A DNA stretch of 64,000 bases from Zoogloeaceae bacterium (GCA_031287525.1 JAITSU010000057.1:1-64000); one strand, 5' to 3'; positions 22,194 to 30,155 are shown, numbered from the stretch's first letter. Numbers and translations are program-made. Notes: generated from the letters alone by a model not told the origin.

Positions 22194-22820
22194 ATGTCCG
22201 AACAAACCCAAAACCCCACCCCGCCAGCGGGCTACCGCATGGACGCCTTCGGGCGGCTGGTGGCGGAAGACAACATCAAACCCATTGACTTGGCGCGCGA
22301 TGAACTGGTGCGGGAAATTGCCGCCAATGCCAAACGGCTGAATCAGGAGCTTGTCCGTTTCAAGAAAAAGACCTTTGAGGACATCCAGGCGCTCATCGAC
22401 CTGTCGTTTGAAAAATACAAAGTCAAGGTCGGCGGCGGGGACGGCAATGTGCAGTTACTGTCTTTCGACGGCAGATACAAGGTGCAGCGGGCGGTGCAGA
22501 AGTACATCCGCTTTGATGAGCGTCTGCTGGCGGCGAAAGCGTTGATTGATGAATGCCTCTCCGACTGGACAAAGGACGCCCGCGCCGAACTGCATACGCT
22601 GGTGAACGATGTCTTTCAGGTCGACAAGGAAGGCAACATCAGCACAACCCGAGTGCTGTCGCTGCGCCGGTTGAAGATTAACGACCCGCGCTGGGCAGAC
22701 GCAATGACCGCCCTGTCAGATGCCGTGCAGGTGACAGGTAGCAAAAGCTACGTGCGGATTTATGAGCGCGATGCGGACGGCGTGGCAAAGCAGATTGCGC
22801 TTGATGTGGCGAATGCGTGA
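22194..22820 (+). CDS. DUF3164-type phage protein
   Basis: The 208-aa product has the DUF3164 pattern: N-terminal PAGYRMDAFGRLVAEDNIKPID, ELVREIAANAKRLNQELVRFKK, LSFEKYKVKVGGGDGNVQL, DGRYKVQRAVQKYI and the final RIYERDADG. Proteins of this family are common in the early region of Mu-like phages, with no proven function. The chosen start follows GAAAGGA at the right distance. It lies between two small unknown genes; no Gam-like gene is seen nearby. Confidence 0.82.
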   Translation: MSEQTQNPTPPAGYRMDAFGRLVAEDNIKPIDLARDELVREIAANAKRLNQELVRFKKKTFEDIQALIDLSFEKYKVKVGGGDGNVQLLSFDGRYKVQRAVQKYIRFDERLLAAKALIDECLSDWTKDARAELHTLVNDVFQVDKEGNISTTRVLSLRRLKINDPRWADAMTALSDAVQVTGSKSYVRIYERDADGVAKQIALDVANA

Positions 22821-22831
22821 GGGGATAAATC

Positions 22832-23071
22832 ATGGATAAGGGAATAAAAAAACTGGTCTCCATCGAAAAACTGATGGAGACGCCGCTGGGTGAAATTCTT
22901 GAAGCAATGAGAGCTACCGGCGCAAACAAGACGCATATGCTGTTTCGCTCTGGTAACAAGGTACTGGGGGGCATAGCGTTTATCCGTGGCGCTGTCGCGA
23001 AGCCGGTCTTGAATGGGATGAATGACGCGCTGGATGAAATAGAGGCGCAACAGAGTGAGAACAAATCATGA
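22832..23071 (+). CDS. Small hypothetical early protein
   Basis: The product is 79 aa: MDKGIKKLVSIEKLMETPLGEILEAM, then FRSGNKVLGGIAFIRGAVAKPVLNGM and an acidic C-terminus. No known motif. It sits 11 nt after the DUF3164 gene and overlaps the next gene by 4 bp, so it is part of the early operon. Confidence 0.62.
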   Translation: MDKGIKKLVSIEKLMETPLGEILEAMRATGANKTHMLFRSGNKVLGGIAFIRGAVAKPVLNGMNDALDEIEAQQSENKS

Positions 23072-23259
23072 ACGCTCCCACCAAAAAACAGATTGCGGCA
23101 GGGCAAAGAAGGCGTCTTACCGTAATTGCCCGAAAGCTCACCAACATGTCAGAGCAGTGGTGCGATGTTGATGAATACAACATGAACATTTTGTTTGACC
23201 TCGCCACTATCTGCAACAGAGCAGCAAGAAACTTGTATGTGGAAGAGGAGGCGGAATGA
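23068..23259 (+). CDS. Small hypothetical early protein
   Basis: The product is 63 aa with a basic N-terminus (MNAPTKKQIAAGQRRRL) and an acidic end (LYVEEEAE). It is predicted all-helical. It overlaps neighbours by 4 bp on each side (ATGA), the usual sign of translational coupling. No family recognised. Confidence 0.6.
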   Translation: MNAPTKKQIAAGQRRRLTVIARKLTNMSEQWCDVDEYNMNILFDLATICNRAARNLYVEEEAE

Positions 23260-23423
23260 CCGCCGCTGGGGATTCCAGCGGGCGTGGAGACAGCAACTCC
23301 ACGCTGCGAGAGGGCGCGACAGCGACGCGCCACGAGTCGGCTCCGACAAGGGCGCATGACAGCTCTGCGGGCAGCGTATCTGCCCAACTGTCCTTTATTC
23401 GACAACAGGAGAATGAATTATGA
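23256..23423 (+). CDS. Very small coupled ORF
   Basis: A 55-codon frame starts at ATGA overlapping the previous stop and ends TATGA overlapping the next start. The composition is rich in Ser, Thr, Ala and Arg (MTAAGDSSGRGDSN) with no fold evident. It includes a GCTGGGGATTCCAGC hairpin. The double overlap argues that it is translated, but it might be a relic that maintains coupling. Confidence 0.4.
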   Translation: MTAAGDSSGRGDSNSTLREGATATRHESAPTRAHDSSAGSVSAQLSFIRQQENEL

Positions 23424-23665
23424 ACGACGCCAACATCCCCAAACCCGCCAGCCCGCGTTTCGACTTGAAGGTGAACGCGGCGGGAAGCTGGTCGCGCTGC
23501 GGCACCTTCACCGCGCACGACTATCCCTGGGTGCGCGCGAACTGCGTGGCGCTGGCGAATCTGTCGCGGGCTATTCACCGCCAGCGCCTCGTTTTCAAAA
23601 CGCTGAACGAAGACGGCAGCGTCATTGAGCACCTTCAAGCGGTTGTCGGAGAGGTGAGACGATGA
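23420..23665 (+). CDS. Small hypothetical early protein
   Basis: The product is 81 aa: MNDANIPKPASPRFDLKVN, then AAGSWSRCGTFTAHDYPWVRANCVALANLSRA and a beta-prone end (RLVFKTLNEDGSVIEHLQAVVGEV). Small soluble protein, no known family. It overlaps the following DUF2786 gene by 4 bp. Confidence 0.62.
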   Translation: MNDANIPKPASPRFDLKVNAAGSWSRCGTFTAHDYPWVRANCVALANLSRAIHRQRLVFKTLNEDGSVIEHLQAVVGEVRR

Positions 23666-24387
23666 CTCCCGAACGCGAAAAAATCTTCGCCAAAATCAAA
23701 AAGTGTCTGGCGCTCTCGAAGAGCAGCAATGAGCACGAAGCGTCCGCCGCCTTGCGGCAAGCGCAAAAGTTGATGGATGCGTACAACATCAGCGACCTGG
23801 ACATTGCTGCGGCGGAAGTCGAAGAGGCAAAAACCAGAGCGGGCGCAGGTGTTCATCCTGCCAAATGGGAAGCGCAGCTTGCTTTGTGGGTTGCCGATGT
23901 CTTTGGCTGCGAGTCAATCTTTACGCCTTCCCGCGATGGAGCCGGTTATTGGAAGTTTATCGGCGTAGGCCCCGCTGCCGAAATCGCGCAATACACCTTT
24001 GATGTGTTTTTCCGGCAGTTAAAACGGGCGCGGGCGGAGTACATCAAGACCCGTTTGAAACGCTGCAAAACGGCAACCAAAACCCGCCGCGCTGACCTGT
24101 TTTGTGAAGGATGGGTCGCGACGGTATTTCGCAATGCGCCAACGACATCGGGCGCGATGGATGGGAACACGGCGATCAAGGCGTACATGGAGACGCGCTA
24201 CCCGACATTGGATTCCCTCAAAGCGCGTAACCGTACCGGCGACGGCTTGCGGTCGGATAGAGCCATCGACGATTACATGGCGGGACAGCGATCCGGCAAA
24301 ACAGCGCAACTGCATCAAGGGGTCAAAGGCGGCGCTGACAGGTATTCACTGCCGGGGGCGAAAGCCTTGTTAGGGGGTGCGGCATGA
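23662..24387 (+). CDS. DUF2786 domain protein
   Basis: The 241-aa product begins with the DUF2786 signature KIFAKIKKCLALSKSSNEHEAS, then AALRQAQKLMDAYNISDLDI. A second domain (WEAQLALWVADVFGCESIF ... AAEIAQYTFDVFFRQLKRARAEYI) and the C-terminal GDGLRSDRAIDDYMAGQRSGKTAQLH follow, as in phage and plasmid relatives. Biochemical function is unknown. It is in the early operon before GemA. Confidence 0.82.
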   Translation: MTPEREKIFAKIKKCLALSKSSNEHEASAALRQAQKLMDAYNISDLDIAAAEVEEAKTRAGAGVHPAKWEAQLALWVADVFGCESIFTPSRDGAGYWKFIGVGPAAEIAQYTFDVFFRQLKRARAEYIKTRLKRCKTATKTRRADLFCEGWVATVFRNAPTTSGAMDGNTAIKAYMETRYPTLDSLKARNRTGDGLRSDRAIDDYMAGQRSGKTAQLHQGVKGGADRYSLPGAKALLGGAA

Positions 24388-24872
24388 CTCCCGCCCTCGC
24401 CGCCCGCCTCAAAAAACTCCGCGCCATTCGTTACGGTCACAAAGCCGAAATCGACGACGCGGCTTACCGCGCCCTGCTCATGCGGACGGCGGGCGTGACC
24501 TCTTCGACCGCGATCACCCGTCTGGATCAGGCGGACGCCGTGATTGCCGAATTCCGCCGTCTGGGGATTGGCAAGCCGTCGCGCCCGCGTCCAGTCCTCA
24601 CGCCCACCCAGAAAAAAATCTGGTCGCTCTGGCAGCAACTCGCCGACGCTGGATATGTGCATGACCGTTCCATGCGCGGGCTTGCCGCCTGGGTGAAGCG
24701 GCAAACGCGCGTCGATGCCCTGCAATTCCTCACCGCGCCGCAGGAAGACGCGGTGATTGAGGCGCTGAAACAATGGGTTTCCAGGTGCAGGGGCGAACTG
24801 CGTTCGCCCGCAGAGGGCGGTCGACCCACGGACGGGCGAACACAGTTCGCCCCTACGTCACCTGTCACCTGA
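24384..24872 (+). CDS. gemA: GemA-like regulatory protein (Mu gp16-type, DUF1018)
   Basis: The 162-aa product has the DUF1018 pattern: RLKKLRAIRYGHKAEIDDAAYRALL, ITRLDQADAVIAEFRRLG, TPTQKKIWSLWQQLADAGYVHDRSMRGLAAWVKRQTRV and LTAPQEDAVIEALKQW. In Mu, GemA modulates host gene expression and DNA supercoiling. The last ~28 residues (CRGELRSPAEGGRP ... FAPTSPVT) are translated from a palindromic repeat and replace the normal end. It precedes mor, as in Mu-like phages. Confidence 0.85.
   Translation: MTPALAARLKKLRAIRYGHKAEIDDAAYRALLMRTAGVTSSTAITRLDQADAVIAEFRRLGIGKPSRPRPVLTPTQKKIWSLWQQLADAGYVHDRSMRGLAAWVKRQTRVDALQFLTAPQEDAVIEALKQWVSRCRGELRSPAEGGRPTDGRTQFAPTSPVT
24785..24856. repeat. Palindromic repeat, copy 8 (translated, two units)
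   Basis: GTGCAGGGGCGAACTGCG and its facing unit CACAGTTCGCCCCTAC are 72 bp end to end and supply the C-terminus of the GemA-like protein. Confidence 0.88.
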
Positions 24873-24907
24873 CCTCTGACCCCTGCCCGCCTGAAAGGAG
24901 TTCCCCC

Positions 24908-25294
24908 TTGTCCCTGCCCGATACCGCCCGCCTCGCGCCGCTCACTGCCCGCTTGCCGGAAGGGTTGAATCCGACCCTCCAGGAAGTGGCTGAACAGCTC
25001 TACCTGTATCTGGTGGAGGAAGCGGGGTTAAGGCGCAACCCCGCCGAGATTGCCGACATTGCCCTGGGGCAGGTTGACCGCCTCGCCCGCGTGGTGGGCG
25101 GCAGCGGCTTCTACATGCCCAAGGGCATTGCCGTGGCGCTCTGTGCGCGGGACAAGGAAATCGCGGCGAAATTCAAAGGCAACAACACCCGCGAACTCGC
25201 CCGCGAATACGGCGTTTCCGAAATGCGGATCACGCAGATCATCAAGGCATGGCGGCAAGCCGAACTGGCGAAGCGGCAAGGCGCGATGTTTTGA
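24908..25294 (+). CDS. mor: Mor-type transcription activator of middle/late genes
   Basis: The 128-aa product starts at TTG, 8 nt after AAAGGAG. Longer frames upstream run through a palindromic repeat. The family pattern is LNPTLQEVAEQLYLYLVEEAGL (dimerisation), FYMPKGIAVALCARDKEIAAKF and the C-terminal HTH NTRELAREYGVSEMRITQIIKAW. Mor and C of Mu bind dyad sites and activate middle or late promoters. Three copies of a conserved motif upstream of late operons in this prophage are candidate targets. Second in line after GemA, the usual order. Confidence 0.88.
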   Translation: MSLPDTARLAPLTARLPEGLNPTLQEVAEQLYLYLVEEAGLRRNPAEIADIALGQVDRLARVVGGSGFYMPKGIAVALCARDKEIAAKFKGNNTRELAREYGVSEMRITQIIKAWRQAELAKRQGAMF

Positions 25295-25304
25295 GCCAGG
25301 GGGT

Positions 25305-25374
25305 GTAGGGGCGAACTGCGTTCGCCCGTTCGTGGGTCGACCAACGTCTGCGGGCGAACGCAGTTCGCCCCTAC
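25305..25374. repeat. Palindromic repeat, copy 9 (two units)
   Basis: GTAGGGGCGAACTGCGTTCG and the facing GAACGCAGTTCGCCCCTAC with a 30-bp spacer. Between mor and the protease gene, where the lysis/packaging block would be expected in a Mu-type genome. Confidence 0.9.
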
Positions 25375-25385
25375 ACCTGCTCCCT

Positions 25386-25409
25386 GAAAACCAAAACCCT
25401 TTCATTATC
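25386..25409 (+). promoter_or_regulatory. Late-operon motif B (upstream of protease)
   Basis: GAAAACCAAAACCC-TTTCATTATC followed by CCCGCGCC; matches motifs at 14235-14259 (opposite strand) and 37268-37292. It lies 24 bp before the first late gene of the rightward operon. Promoter function inferred. Confidence 0.55.
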
Positions 25410-25432
25410 CCCGCGCCATCGCCCGCCGCATC

Positions 25433-26449
25433 ATGCGGCTCATGGCAAACGAAACCCAAACATCCCTCGAAGCAGCAACCCTGCCGCCCGGAATCGAAAT
25501 TTTCCGGGCGGGCAGGCATATCGACGACGCGGGGGAGAAGCGTGAATTCACGATCGCCGACCTCGCCGCGATTGCGGCTGCCTACCAGCCTGACAAACGT
25601 GAAGCGCCGCTCGTCGTCGGTCATCCGACGACGGACGCTCCGGCTTATGGCTGGGTGGGCGCGGTGCGTTCCGAGGGCGACAGGCTCTTGATTGACGCCC
25701 GCGATGTCGCGCCCGCCTTTGCCGAAATGGTCAAGGCCCGCCGCTTTCCCAAGCGCAGCGCGGCGTTTTATCCCCCCGCGCATCCCTCGAACCCGACCCC
25801 CGGCAGTTGGTATCTGCGTCATGTCGGGTTTCTGGGCGCGCAGCCGCCTGCCATTGCCGGGCTTAAAGACATCCGGTTTTCCGATGCCGATGCCGGTGTC
25901 GTCTCGTTTTCCGAATCACCTCAACCGTCACAGGAGCAGAACAAAATGGATGATGAATTGAAGCAAAAACTCGCGGACGCCGAAAGCGCGTTGGCGAAGT
26001 CCGAAGCCGAAAAGGCATCGCTCAAAGCCGAGGCGGACGCCGCCAAAACCGTTGCCGCGCAATTTGCCGAAGCGCAAAAGGCGGAGCGCCATGCCGCGCA
26101 CGTGCAATTTACCGAGGCGCAGGTCGCCGCCGGTCGCCTGTTGCCGAAAGACAAGGCTTCTGCCGTCGCCGTGCTGGATGCCCTCGCGGACGCCGCGCCG
26201 GTGGAGTTTGCCGAGGGCGACGCAAGCAAAAAGGTTTCGCCTGCCCTGTTCGTCAAGGAACTGCTGCAAAGCCGCCCGCCGGTGGTGCAGTTTGGCGAGT
26301 TCGCCTCTGCCACGCTGCCGGACAAGCTCATCCCCGCCAGCCAGTCGGACGCGGATGTGGACAAGGCCGCCCGCGCCTACGCCGCCCAGCACAACGTCGG
26401 CTATGCCGAGGCCATCGGCAAGGTTATTGCCTTCACCCATTCTGTTTAA
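25433..26449 (+). CDS. Prohead protease with C-terminal scaffold (Mu I-like)
   Basis: The 338-aa product matches Mu gpI: the N-terminal protease domain has IEIFRAGRHIDDAGEKREFTI, APLVVGHPTTDAPAYGWVGAV (His of the active site region) and FPKRSAAFYPP (Ser region). It continues into a coiled-coil scaffold (MDDELKQKLADAESALAKSE, EAEKASLKAEADAAKTVAAQF). The protease processes the prohead, and the scaffold directs capsid assembly. The scaffold part also has its own start. It is first in the rightward structural operon and is followed by the capsid gene. Confidence 0.87.
   Translation: MRLMANETQTSLEAATLPPGIEIFRAGRHIDDAGEKREFTIADLAAIAAAYQPDKREAPLVVGHPTTDAPAYGWVGAVRSEGDRLLIDARDVAPAFAEMVKARRFPKRSAAFYPPAHPSNPTPGSWYLRHVGFLGAQPPAIAGLKDIRFSDADAGVVSFSESPQPSQEQNKMDDELKQKLADAESALAKSEAEKASLKAEADAAKTVAAQFAEAQKAERHAAHVQFTEAQVAAGRLLPKDKASAVAVLDALADAAPVEFAEGDASKKVSPALFVKELLQSRPPVVQFGEFASATLPDKLIPASQSDADVDKAARAYAAQHNVGYAEAIGKVIAFTHSV
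25946..26449 (+). CDS. Internal in-frame scaffold protein (Mu Z-like)
   Basis: An in-frame ATG preceded by CAGGAG at 9 nt begins MDDELKQKLADAESALAKSE, the scaffold part of the protease gene. The product would be 167 aa, largely coiled coil at first. Mu makes its scaffold Z in the same way from inside gene I. Expression is inferred from the ribosome site. Confidence 0.65.
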   Translation: MDDELKQKLADAESALAKSEAEKASLKAEADAAKTVAAQFAEAQKAERHAAHVQFTEAQVAAGRLLPKDKASAVAVLDALADAAPVEFAEGDASKKVSPALFVKELLQSRPPVVQFGEFASATLPDKLIPASQSDADVDKAARAYAAQHNVGYAEAIGKVIAFTHSV

Positions 26450-26461
26450 GGAACTGCCATC

Positions 26462-27421
26462 ATGATGACTCCTGCTGAAATCCGCCTGCGCCAGAATCCG
26501 GTCTTGACCAATCTGTTGCTGGGCTTAAAGCAAACCGGCTTTATTGCCGAGCGCCTCTTTCCCCGCCTGCCGCAAGCCTTGCGCGGCATGACCCTTGCCA
26601 AAATCGGCAATGAACACCTGAAGCAATACGACTTGCGTCGCGCGCCGGGTACGGCGACCAAGCGCGTCGATATTCGCTACAACGGTCAGACCTACACGGT
26701 CAATCAATACTCGGTCGAAGTGCCGATCCCGCGTGAGTTGATTCAGGAATCTGAAGCGGCGCAGCGCGTGTCCATCGTTGCCAATCTGGATGTCTCCCGC
26801 ATCGCCATGACCACGGCGAACGACATTCTGGCGCTGGATTACGAAATCGAAGTGGCGACCGTGGCGAACACCGCCGCCACTTACGCCAGCGGCAATGTGC
26901 TGGCGCTTTCGGGCGGCACCAAGTGGAGCGCCGATACGGGGACGCCGGTCACGGACATCCGCAATGCTTCCGACACCATCCGCGCCGCGACCGGCGTGCG
27001 CCCGAATGTGCTGGAACTCTCCTACGCCGCCTGGCGCGCGCTGGAAGTCAATCCGCAGGTGCGAAGCTACCAGCCCGATTCCGTGCTGGGGCCGGTCACG
27101 CTGGATCAGTTGAAAACCATTCTGCAAGTGCCGGACATCATCATCGGCGAGGCGATTCGCCTGGACGACGCCGATGTGGCGCACGACGTTTGGGGCAATA
27201 ACGCCATCCTCGCCTATGTGCCCAGTCTTGGCGGCGCGAATGGCGATGTCAGTCTGGCGCAGCCGGCATTCGGCTTTACCAGCGTGCTGGAAGGCAACCC
27301 CTTCGCCGAAGCGCCGTACTACGAACCCAACCTGAAATCGTGGGTGTATGGCGCGACCTACGAGCGGCAAGCCAACGTCGCCTACAACACCGCCGGTTTC
27401 CTGTTCCAGAACGCGGCGTAA
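26462..27421 (+). CDS. Major capsid protein
   Basis: The 319-aa product is the coat protein by position (after protease/scaffold) and pattern. It has an N-terminal ILTNLLLGL-like arm (MTPAEIRLRQNPVLTNLLLG), FIAERLFPRLP, VNQYSVEVPIPRELIQES, then DIRNASDTIRAATGVRPNVLELSYAAWRAL, LDQLKTILQVPDIIIGEAIRL and WGNNAILAYVP. These resemble the capsid proteins of siphovirus-like transposable phages (HK97 fold expected). The last residues are FLFQNAA. It is the best candidate for the most abundant virion protein. Confidence 0.85.
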   Translation: MMTPAEIRLRQNPVLTNLLLGLKQTGFIAERLFPRLPQALRGMTLAKIGNEHLKQYDLRRAPGTATKRVDIRYNGQTYTVNQYSVEVPIPRELIQESEAAQRVSIVANLDVSRIAMTTANDILALDYEIEVATVANTAATYASGNVLALSGGTKWSADTGTPVTDIRNASDTIRAATGVRPNVLELSYAAWRALEVNPQVRSYQPDSVLGPVTLDQLKTILQVPDIIIGEAIRLDDADVAHDVWGNNAILAYVPSLGGANGDVSLAQPAFGFTSVLEGNPFAEAPYYEPNLKSWVYGATYERQANVAYNTAGFLFQNAA

Positions 27422-27431
27422 ACAAACGTCG

Positions 27432-27500
27432 CAAGGCAAAAACCTGCTTTGCGCCGGATAAATTAGCCCAAAAGAGCGAGCAAAGCCCGCTCTTTTGGGG
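27432..27500. repeat. Hairpin pair between capsid and next gene
   Basis: A GCAAGGC/GCTTTGC hairpin is followed by a 12-bp stem CCCAAAAGAGCG / CGCTCTTTTGGG (27467-27499). The second loop contains GCAAAGCCC, shared with hairpin two of the element at 11541-11697. No T-run follows, so it is not an obvious terminator; it may reduce read-through or stabilise capsid mRNA. Confidence 0.7.
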
Positions 27501-27545
27501 TGGAAGAACGAGGAAATCCTCACACTGGAAAAAGGAGTTTAACCC

Positions 27546-27782
27546 ATGTCCAAAATCGCGATCCGCAATATCGCCCTGTACCTCGACAAGAAGCGCGTCG
27601 ATGTGAAAGTTGGCGAAACCCTGCCCGAAGGCGTCAGCGCCGCTGACTTAAAGCAGCTCGAACGTCTCAACGCCATCGGCGACCCTGAACCGGCATTGGC
27701 AGACGCCAATGTCGTGACCACCGCGCCCGCGCCCGCAGCCCCCAAGGCTGCGCCCAAAACCACCAAAGCCGCCAAGGAGTAA
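27546..27782 (+). CDS. Small phage protein after capsid (Mu gp35-like position)
   Basis: The 78-aa product starts MSKIAIRNIALYLDKKRVDVKVGE. It has the pattern of small head-region proteins of Mu-like phages, with a C-terminal Ala/Pro/Lys-rich tail (APAPAAPKAAPKTTKAAKE). AAAAAGGAG lies 8 nt before the start. Function unknown, perhaps head-tail joining. Confidence 0.65.
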   Translation: MSKIAIRNIALYLDKKRVDVKVGETLPEGVSAADLKQLERLNAIGDPEPALADANVVTTAPAPAAPKAAPKTTKAAKE

Positions 27783-27787
27783 GCATC

Positions 27788-28165
27788 ATGGGAAACCTGA
27801 TTAGTCCGACTTACGATAAAACCCACGCCGTCACGGTGACGCTCACCGCGCCGGTGGCGGCGCGTCGCTTTGTTTCCTACGCCGCCGCGCCCGCGACTTC
27901 GGCAGGCGGCGCGGCGGATGCCCGTGGTGTTTCTGAAACCGAAGGCGTAGCGGGCGAAGCCATCAGCGTCATCACAGGCTTCTCCGCCATTGTCGAAGCC
28001 TCTGCCGCCATCGCCGTGGGCGCGTTCGTCAAGCCCGCCACCGATGGCAGCGGCAAAGCCGCCGTCGGCGCAAGCGGTGAAACCTGCGGTCGCGCCCTTT
28101 CAGCCGCGTTAGCGGCGGGTGACTGCATCGAAGTCGAGCTGTACCGCCACGTTCATTCAGGATAA
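27788..28165 (+). CDS. DUF2190-type capsid decoration protein
   Basis: The 125-aa product has the DUF2190 pattern: VTVTLTAPVAARRFVSYA, the central AVGAFVKPATDGSGKAA, and the end AALAAGDCIEVEL. It is rich in Ala, Gly and Val, as small trimeric head-decoration proteins are. It follows the capsid region in the late operon. No cysteine cluster or signal peptide. Confidence 0.75.
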   Translation: MGNLISPTYDKTHAVTVTLTAPVAARRFVSYAAAPATSAGGAADARGVSETEGVAGEAISVITGFSAIVEASAAIAVGAFVKPATDGSGKAAVGASGETCGRALSAALAAGDCIEVELYRHVHSG

Positions 28166-28170
28166 CGGGT

Positions 28171-28233
28171 GTAGGGGCGACCTGTGGTCGCCCGCGCCCG
28201 CATCCACGACGGGCGAACACAGTTCGCCCCTAC
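28171..28233. repeat. Palindromic repeat, copy 10 (two units)
   Basis: GTAGGGGCGACCTGTGGTCG at the left and CACAGTTCGCCCCTAC at the right, 63 bp. It lies between the decoration and gp36-like genes. Confidence 0.88.
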
Positions 28234-28264
28234 CTGCCCCCTGAACCCTGACATCTGATCCCTG

Positions 28265-28744
28265 ATGAACTACGCCAACCCCCAAGACCTCATCCTTGCC
28301 TTCGGCGAGCAGGAACTCATCCAGCTCACTGACCGGGATAATGTCCCGCCCGCCGTGGTTGATACCTTTCGGGTGGAAGGGGCGATTGACGCGGCGCAGG
28401 GGGTGGTGGATGGCTACGTCAGCCAGCGTTACGCCCTGCCCATTTCGGGATGCGATGACTGGAGGGGTGGCGCGGAGAAGGTGGCGCCGCCCTTGCTGCG
28501 GCGGCTGACCGTCGACATCGCCCGTTACTATCTGTACGACGATCTGGCGCCGGAGCATGAAGTCTATCGCCGCTATAAATCATCAGAAAAAGACCTGGAA
28601 CGGATTGCCGACGGAAGCCTGTTGTTGTCCTGTCCCCTGGGCGATTCTCCCGGCACGCTGATTGCCGGGCAAGGCGACCTCGAAACCCGTTATTGCTTCT
28701 CGCCACGGCAGGTGACGGATGCTGACCTGAAAGGGTTCGCGTGA
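28265..28744 (+). CDS. DUF1320-type head-tail protein (Mu gp36-like)
   Basis: The 159-aa product has the DUF1320 order: YANPQDLILAFGEQELIQLTDRD, RVEGAIDAAQGVVDGYVSQRYALPI, RRLTVDIARYYLYDD, then EVYRRYKSSEKDLERIADGSLLL and the C-terminal RQVTDADLKGF. These are conserved in Mu gp36 and relatives, placed at the head-tail connection. It starts ATG after a short gap with repeat DNA. Confidence 0.83.
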   Translation: MNYANPQDLILAFGEQELIQLTDRDNVPPAVVDTFRVEGAIDAAQGVVDGYVSQRYALPISGCDDWRGGAEKVAPPLLRRLTVDIARYYLYDDLAPEHEVYRRYKSSEKDLERIADGSLLLSCPLGDSPGTLIAGQGDLETRYCFSPRQVTDADLKGFA

Positions 28745-28759
28745 TGAGCCTGACGCCGA

Positions 28760-28821
28760 GCCGCCTCAAGTCAGGCGAATGCCCCCACGGGGGGCTGTCG
28801 CGGTACGCGACTGGGGGCACA
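28760..28821. repeat. Compact 60-bp repeat element (copy of the split element near 12.1 kb)
   Basis: GCCGCCTCAAGTCAGGCGAA and GCGGTACGCGACTGGGGGCA are both found inverted at 12009-12150, where another repeat separates them. It lies between DUF1320 and the tail terminator gene. Confidence 0.75.
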
Positions 28822-28826
28822 AAATA

Positions 28827-29345
28827 ATGGCGATCCGGCTGCCCGCGCCGCCTCACCCGACACCGCCGTGGAATTTTCTGGCGGCGGAAACCGGCATTGT
28901 CCATCGCTTGAAAGCGCGTCTGCAATCCGGCGCAGCGCCCTGGGCGCGCGAGGTCGCCAGCCGGGATGCGCTCGCCACCGTCGCCGAAGAAATGCAGCAC
29001 TGCCCGGCGGTGTATGTGGTCTATGACGGGTTTACGGTACAGGATGCCGATGAACAGCGGGCGCTGCTCGCTCATCGTTTTCTCACCATTCTCGCCATCG
29101 CCAACGCCACGCAAGGTCGTGACGCCGCGCCAAGAAACCAGAGCGCGGGCGCGCTGCTGCCGGACATCATCGCCGCCCTGCATGGCTTCACCCCGCCCGA
29201 ATGCGCGGGAGGTCTCATCCCCGTGACCGCGCCGCGCCCGTATTACAGCGAGGCGAAATTCGCTTATTTCCCGCTTGCCTGGCAAACCCCGGTGATTCAC
29301 TCCACCCGGCAAGGCCCGGTTTTCGGGCGCCATCCGTCCCATTGA
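28827..29345 (+). CDS. Mu gp37-like tail terminator/DUF1834-type protein
   Basis: The product is 172 aa from MAIRLPAPPHPTPPWNFLAA; the longer frame is read from the repeat just before. It has VAEEMQHCPAVYVVYDGFTVQD, RALLAHRFLTILAIANATQG, GALLPDIIAALHGFTPP and the end AYFPLAWQTPVIH, matching the gp37 family that follows gp36 in Mu-like phages. The family probably caps the tail at the head side. Confidence 0.75.
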   Translation: MAIRLPAPPHPTPPWNFLAAETGIVHRLKARLQSGAAPWAREVASRDALATVAEEMQHCPAVYVVYDGFTVQDADEQRALLAHRFLTILAIANATQGRDAAPRNQSAGALLPDIIAALHGFTPPECAGGLIPVTAPRPYYSEAKFAYFPLAWQTPVIHSTRQGPVFGRHPSH

Positions 29346-29374
29346 TTTTTTCTCACGCGAAAGGAATTTTTACC

Positions 29375-30151
29375 ATGTCCAATGTCACTGTCGAACAATA
29401 CTATTTCGGTCAAGGCCGTCTCTGGAGTCGTCCCTACGGGAGTACCAATCCTGCCGACTGGCGCTGGTGGGGCGACATCTCGCAGCTTGATGTCGCGGGC
29501 GAAACTGAAAACATCGAACACAAGGAAAGCTACTCCGGTCAGCGCAACAAGGTGCGCTCCATCAGCCTGGGCAGTTCCATGACCATTACCGGCACATTGC
29601 ATCAAGTCGATACCCAGGCGCTGGCGGCATTGCTCTACGGCGCGGCCAGCGAAATCGAACCCGCTGTCGTCACTGGCGAGGCGCTCGGCACAGTCAGTGT
29701 CGGCGATTTCATCAAGCTGGATAACCCCGGCGTCAGCGCCCTGGTGATTACCGATTCCGCCACCTCGCCTGTCACCTTCGCCCCGGAAAACTATGTGCTG
29801 GATGCCAATTTCGGCGTCATCGAAATCGTCAGTCTGCCCACGCCCCTGCCGACTTTTCCGCTCAAAGCCGCCTATCAGGCGGCGGGCGGCAAGCAGGTCA
29901 ATTTCTTCACCCAGCCGCAACCCAATCTGGAACTGAAGTACGAAGGCGTCAATCTGGCGGAAAACATGGCGCCCGTGCAGGTGCACTTCTACAAGGTCGC
30001 CACCCAGCCCCTGCAAGGTCTGGCGCTGATCCAGAACGGCAACGAACTGGCGGGCAATCAATTCACGCTGGACGTCCTCTCGGATACCGCCAAACCTGCC
30101 GCCGGCCCGCTGGGTCGCATGGGGCGGTTTATCCAGATCGCAGAAGCGTAA
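29375..30151 (+). CDS. Major tail tube protein
   Basis: The 258-aa product starts MSNVTVEQYYFGQGRLWSRP (start chosen after GAAAGGA). The segments GDISQLDVAGETENIEHKES, RNKVRSISLGSSMTITGTLHQ and the late ENMAPVQVHFYKVATQ fit siphovirus tail tube proteins. It lies at the start of the tail module, before several large tail proteins and the tape measure. The non-contractile tail inference rests on the absence of a sheath gene. Confidence 0.75.
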   Translation: MSNVTVEQYYFGQGRLWSRPYGSTNPADWRWWGDISQLDVAGETENIEHKESYSGQRNKVRSISLGSSMTITGTLHQVDTQALAALLYGAASEIEPAVVTGEALGTVSVGDFIKLDNPGVSALVITDSATSPVTFAPENYVLDANFGVIEIVSLPTPLPTFPLKAAYQAAGGKQVNFFTQPQPNLELKYEGVNLAENMAPVQVHFYKVATQPLQGLALIQNGNELAGNQFTLDVLSDTAKPAAGPLGRMGRFIQIAEA

Positions 30152-30155
30152 TCGG

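Noticed and set aside
22179-24387. A Gam-like nuclease inhibitor gene in the early operon
   Set aside because: None of the early proteins has the Gam pattern; DUF3164 and DUF2786 are different families.
28744-28827. 27-codon ORF between DUF1320 and gp37-like genes
   Set aside because: It is only the repeat element read in one frame.
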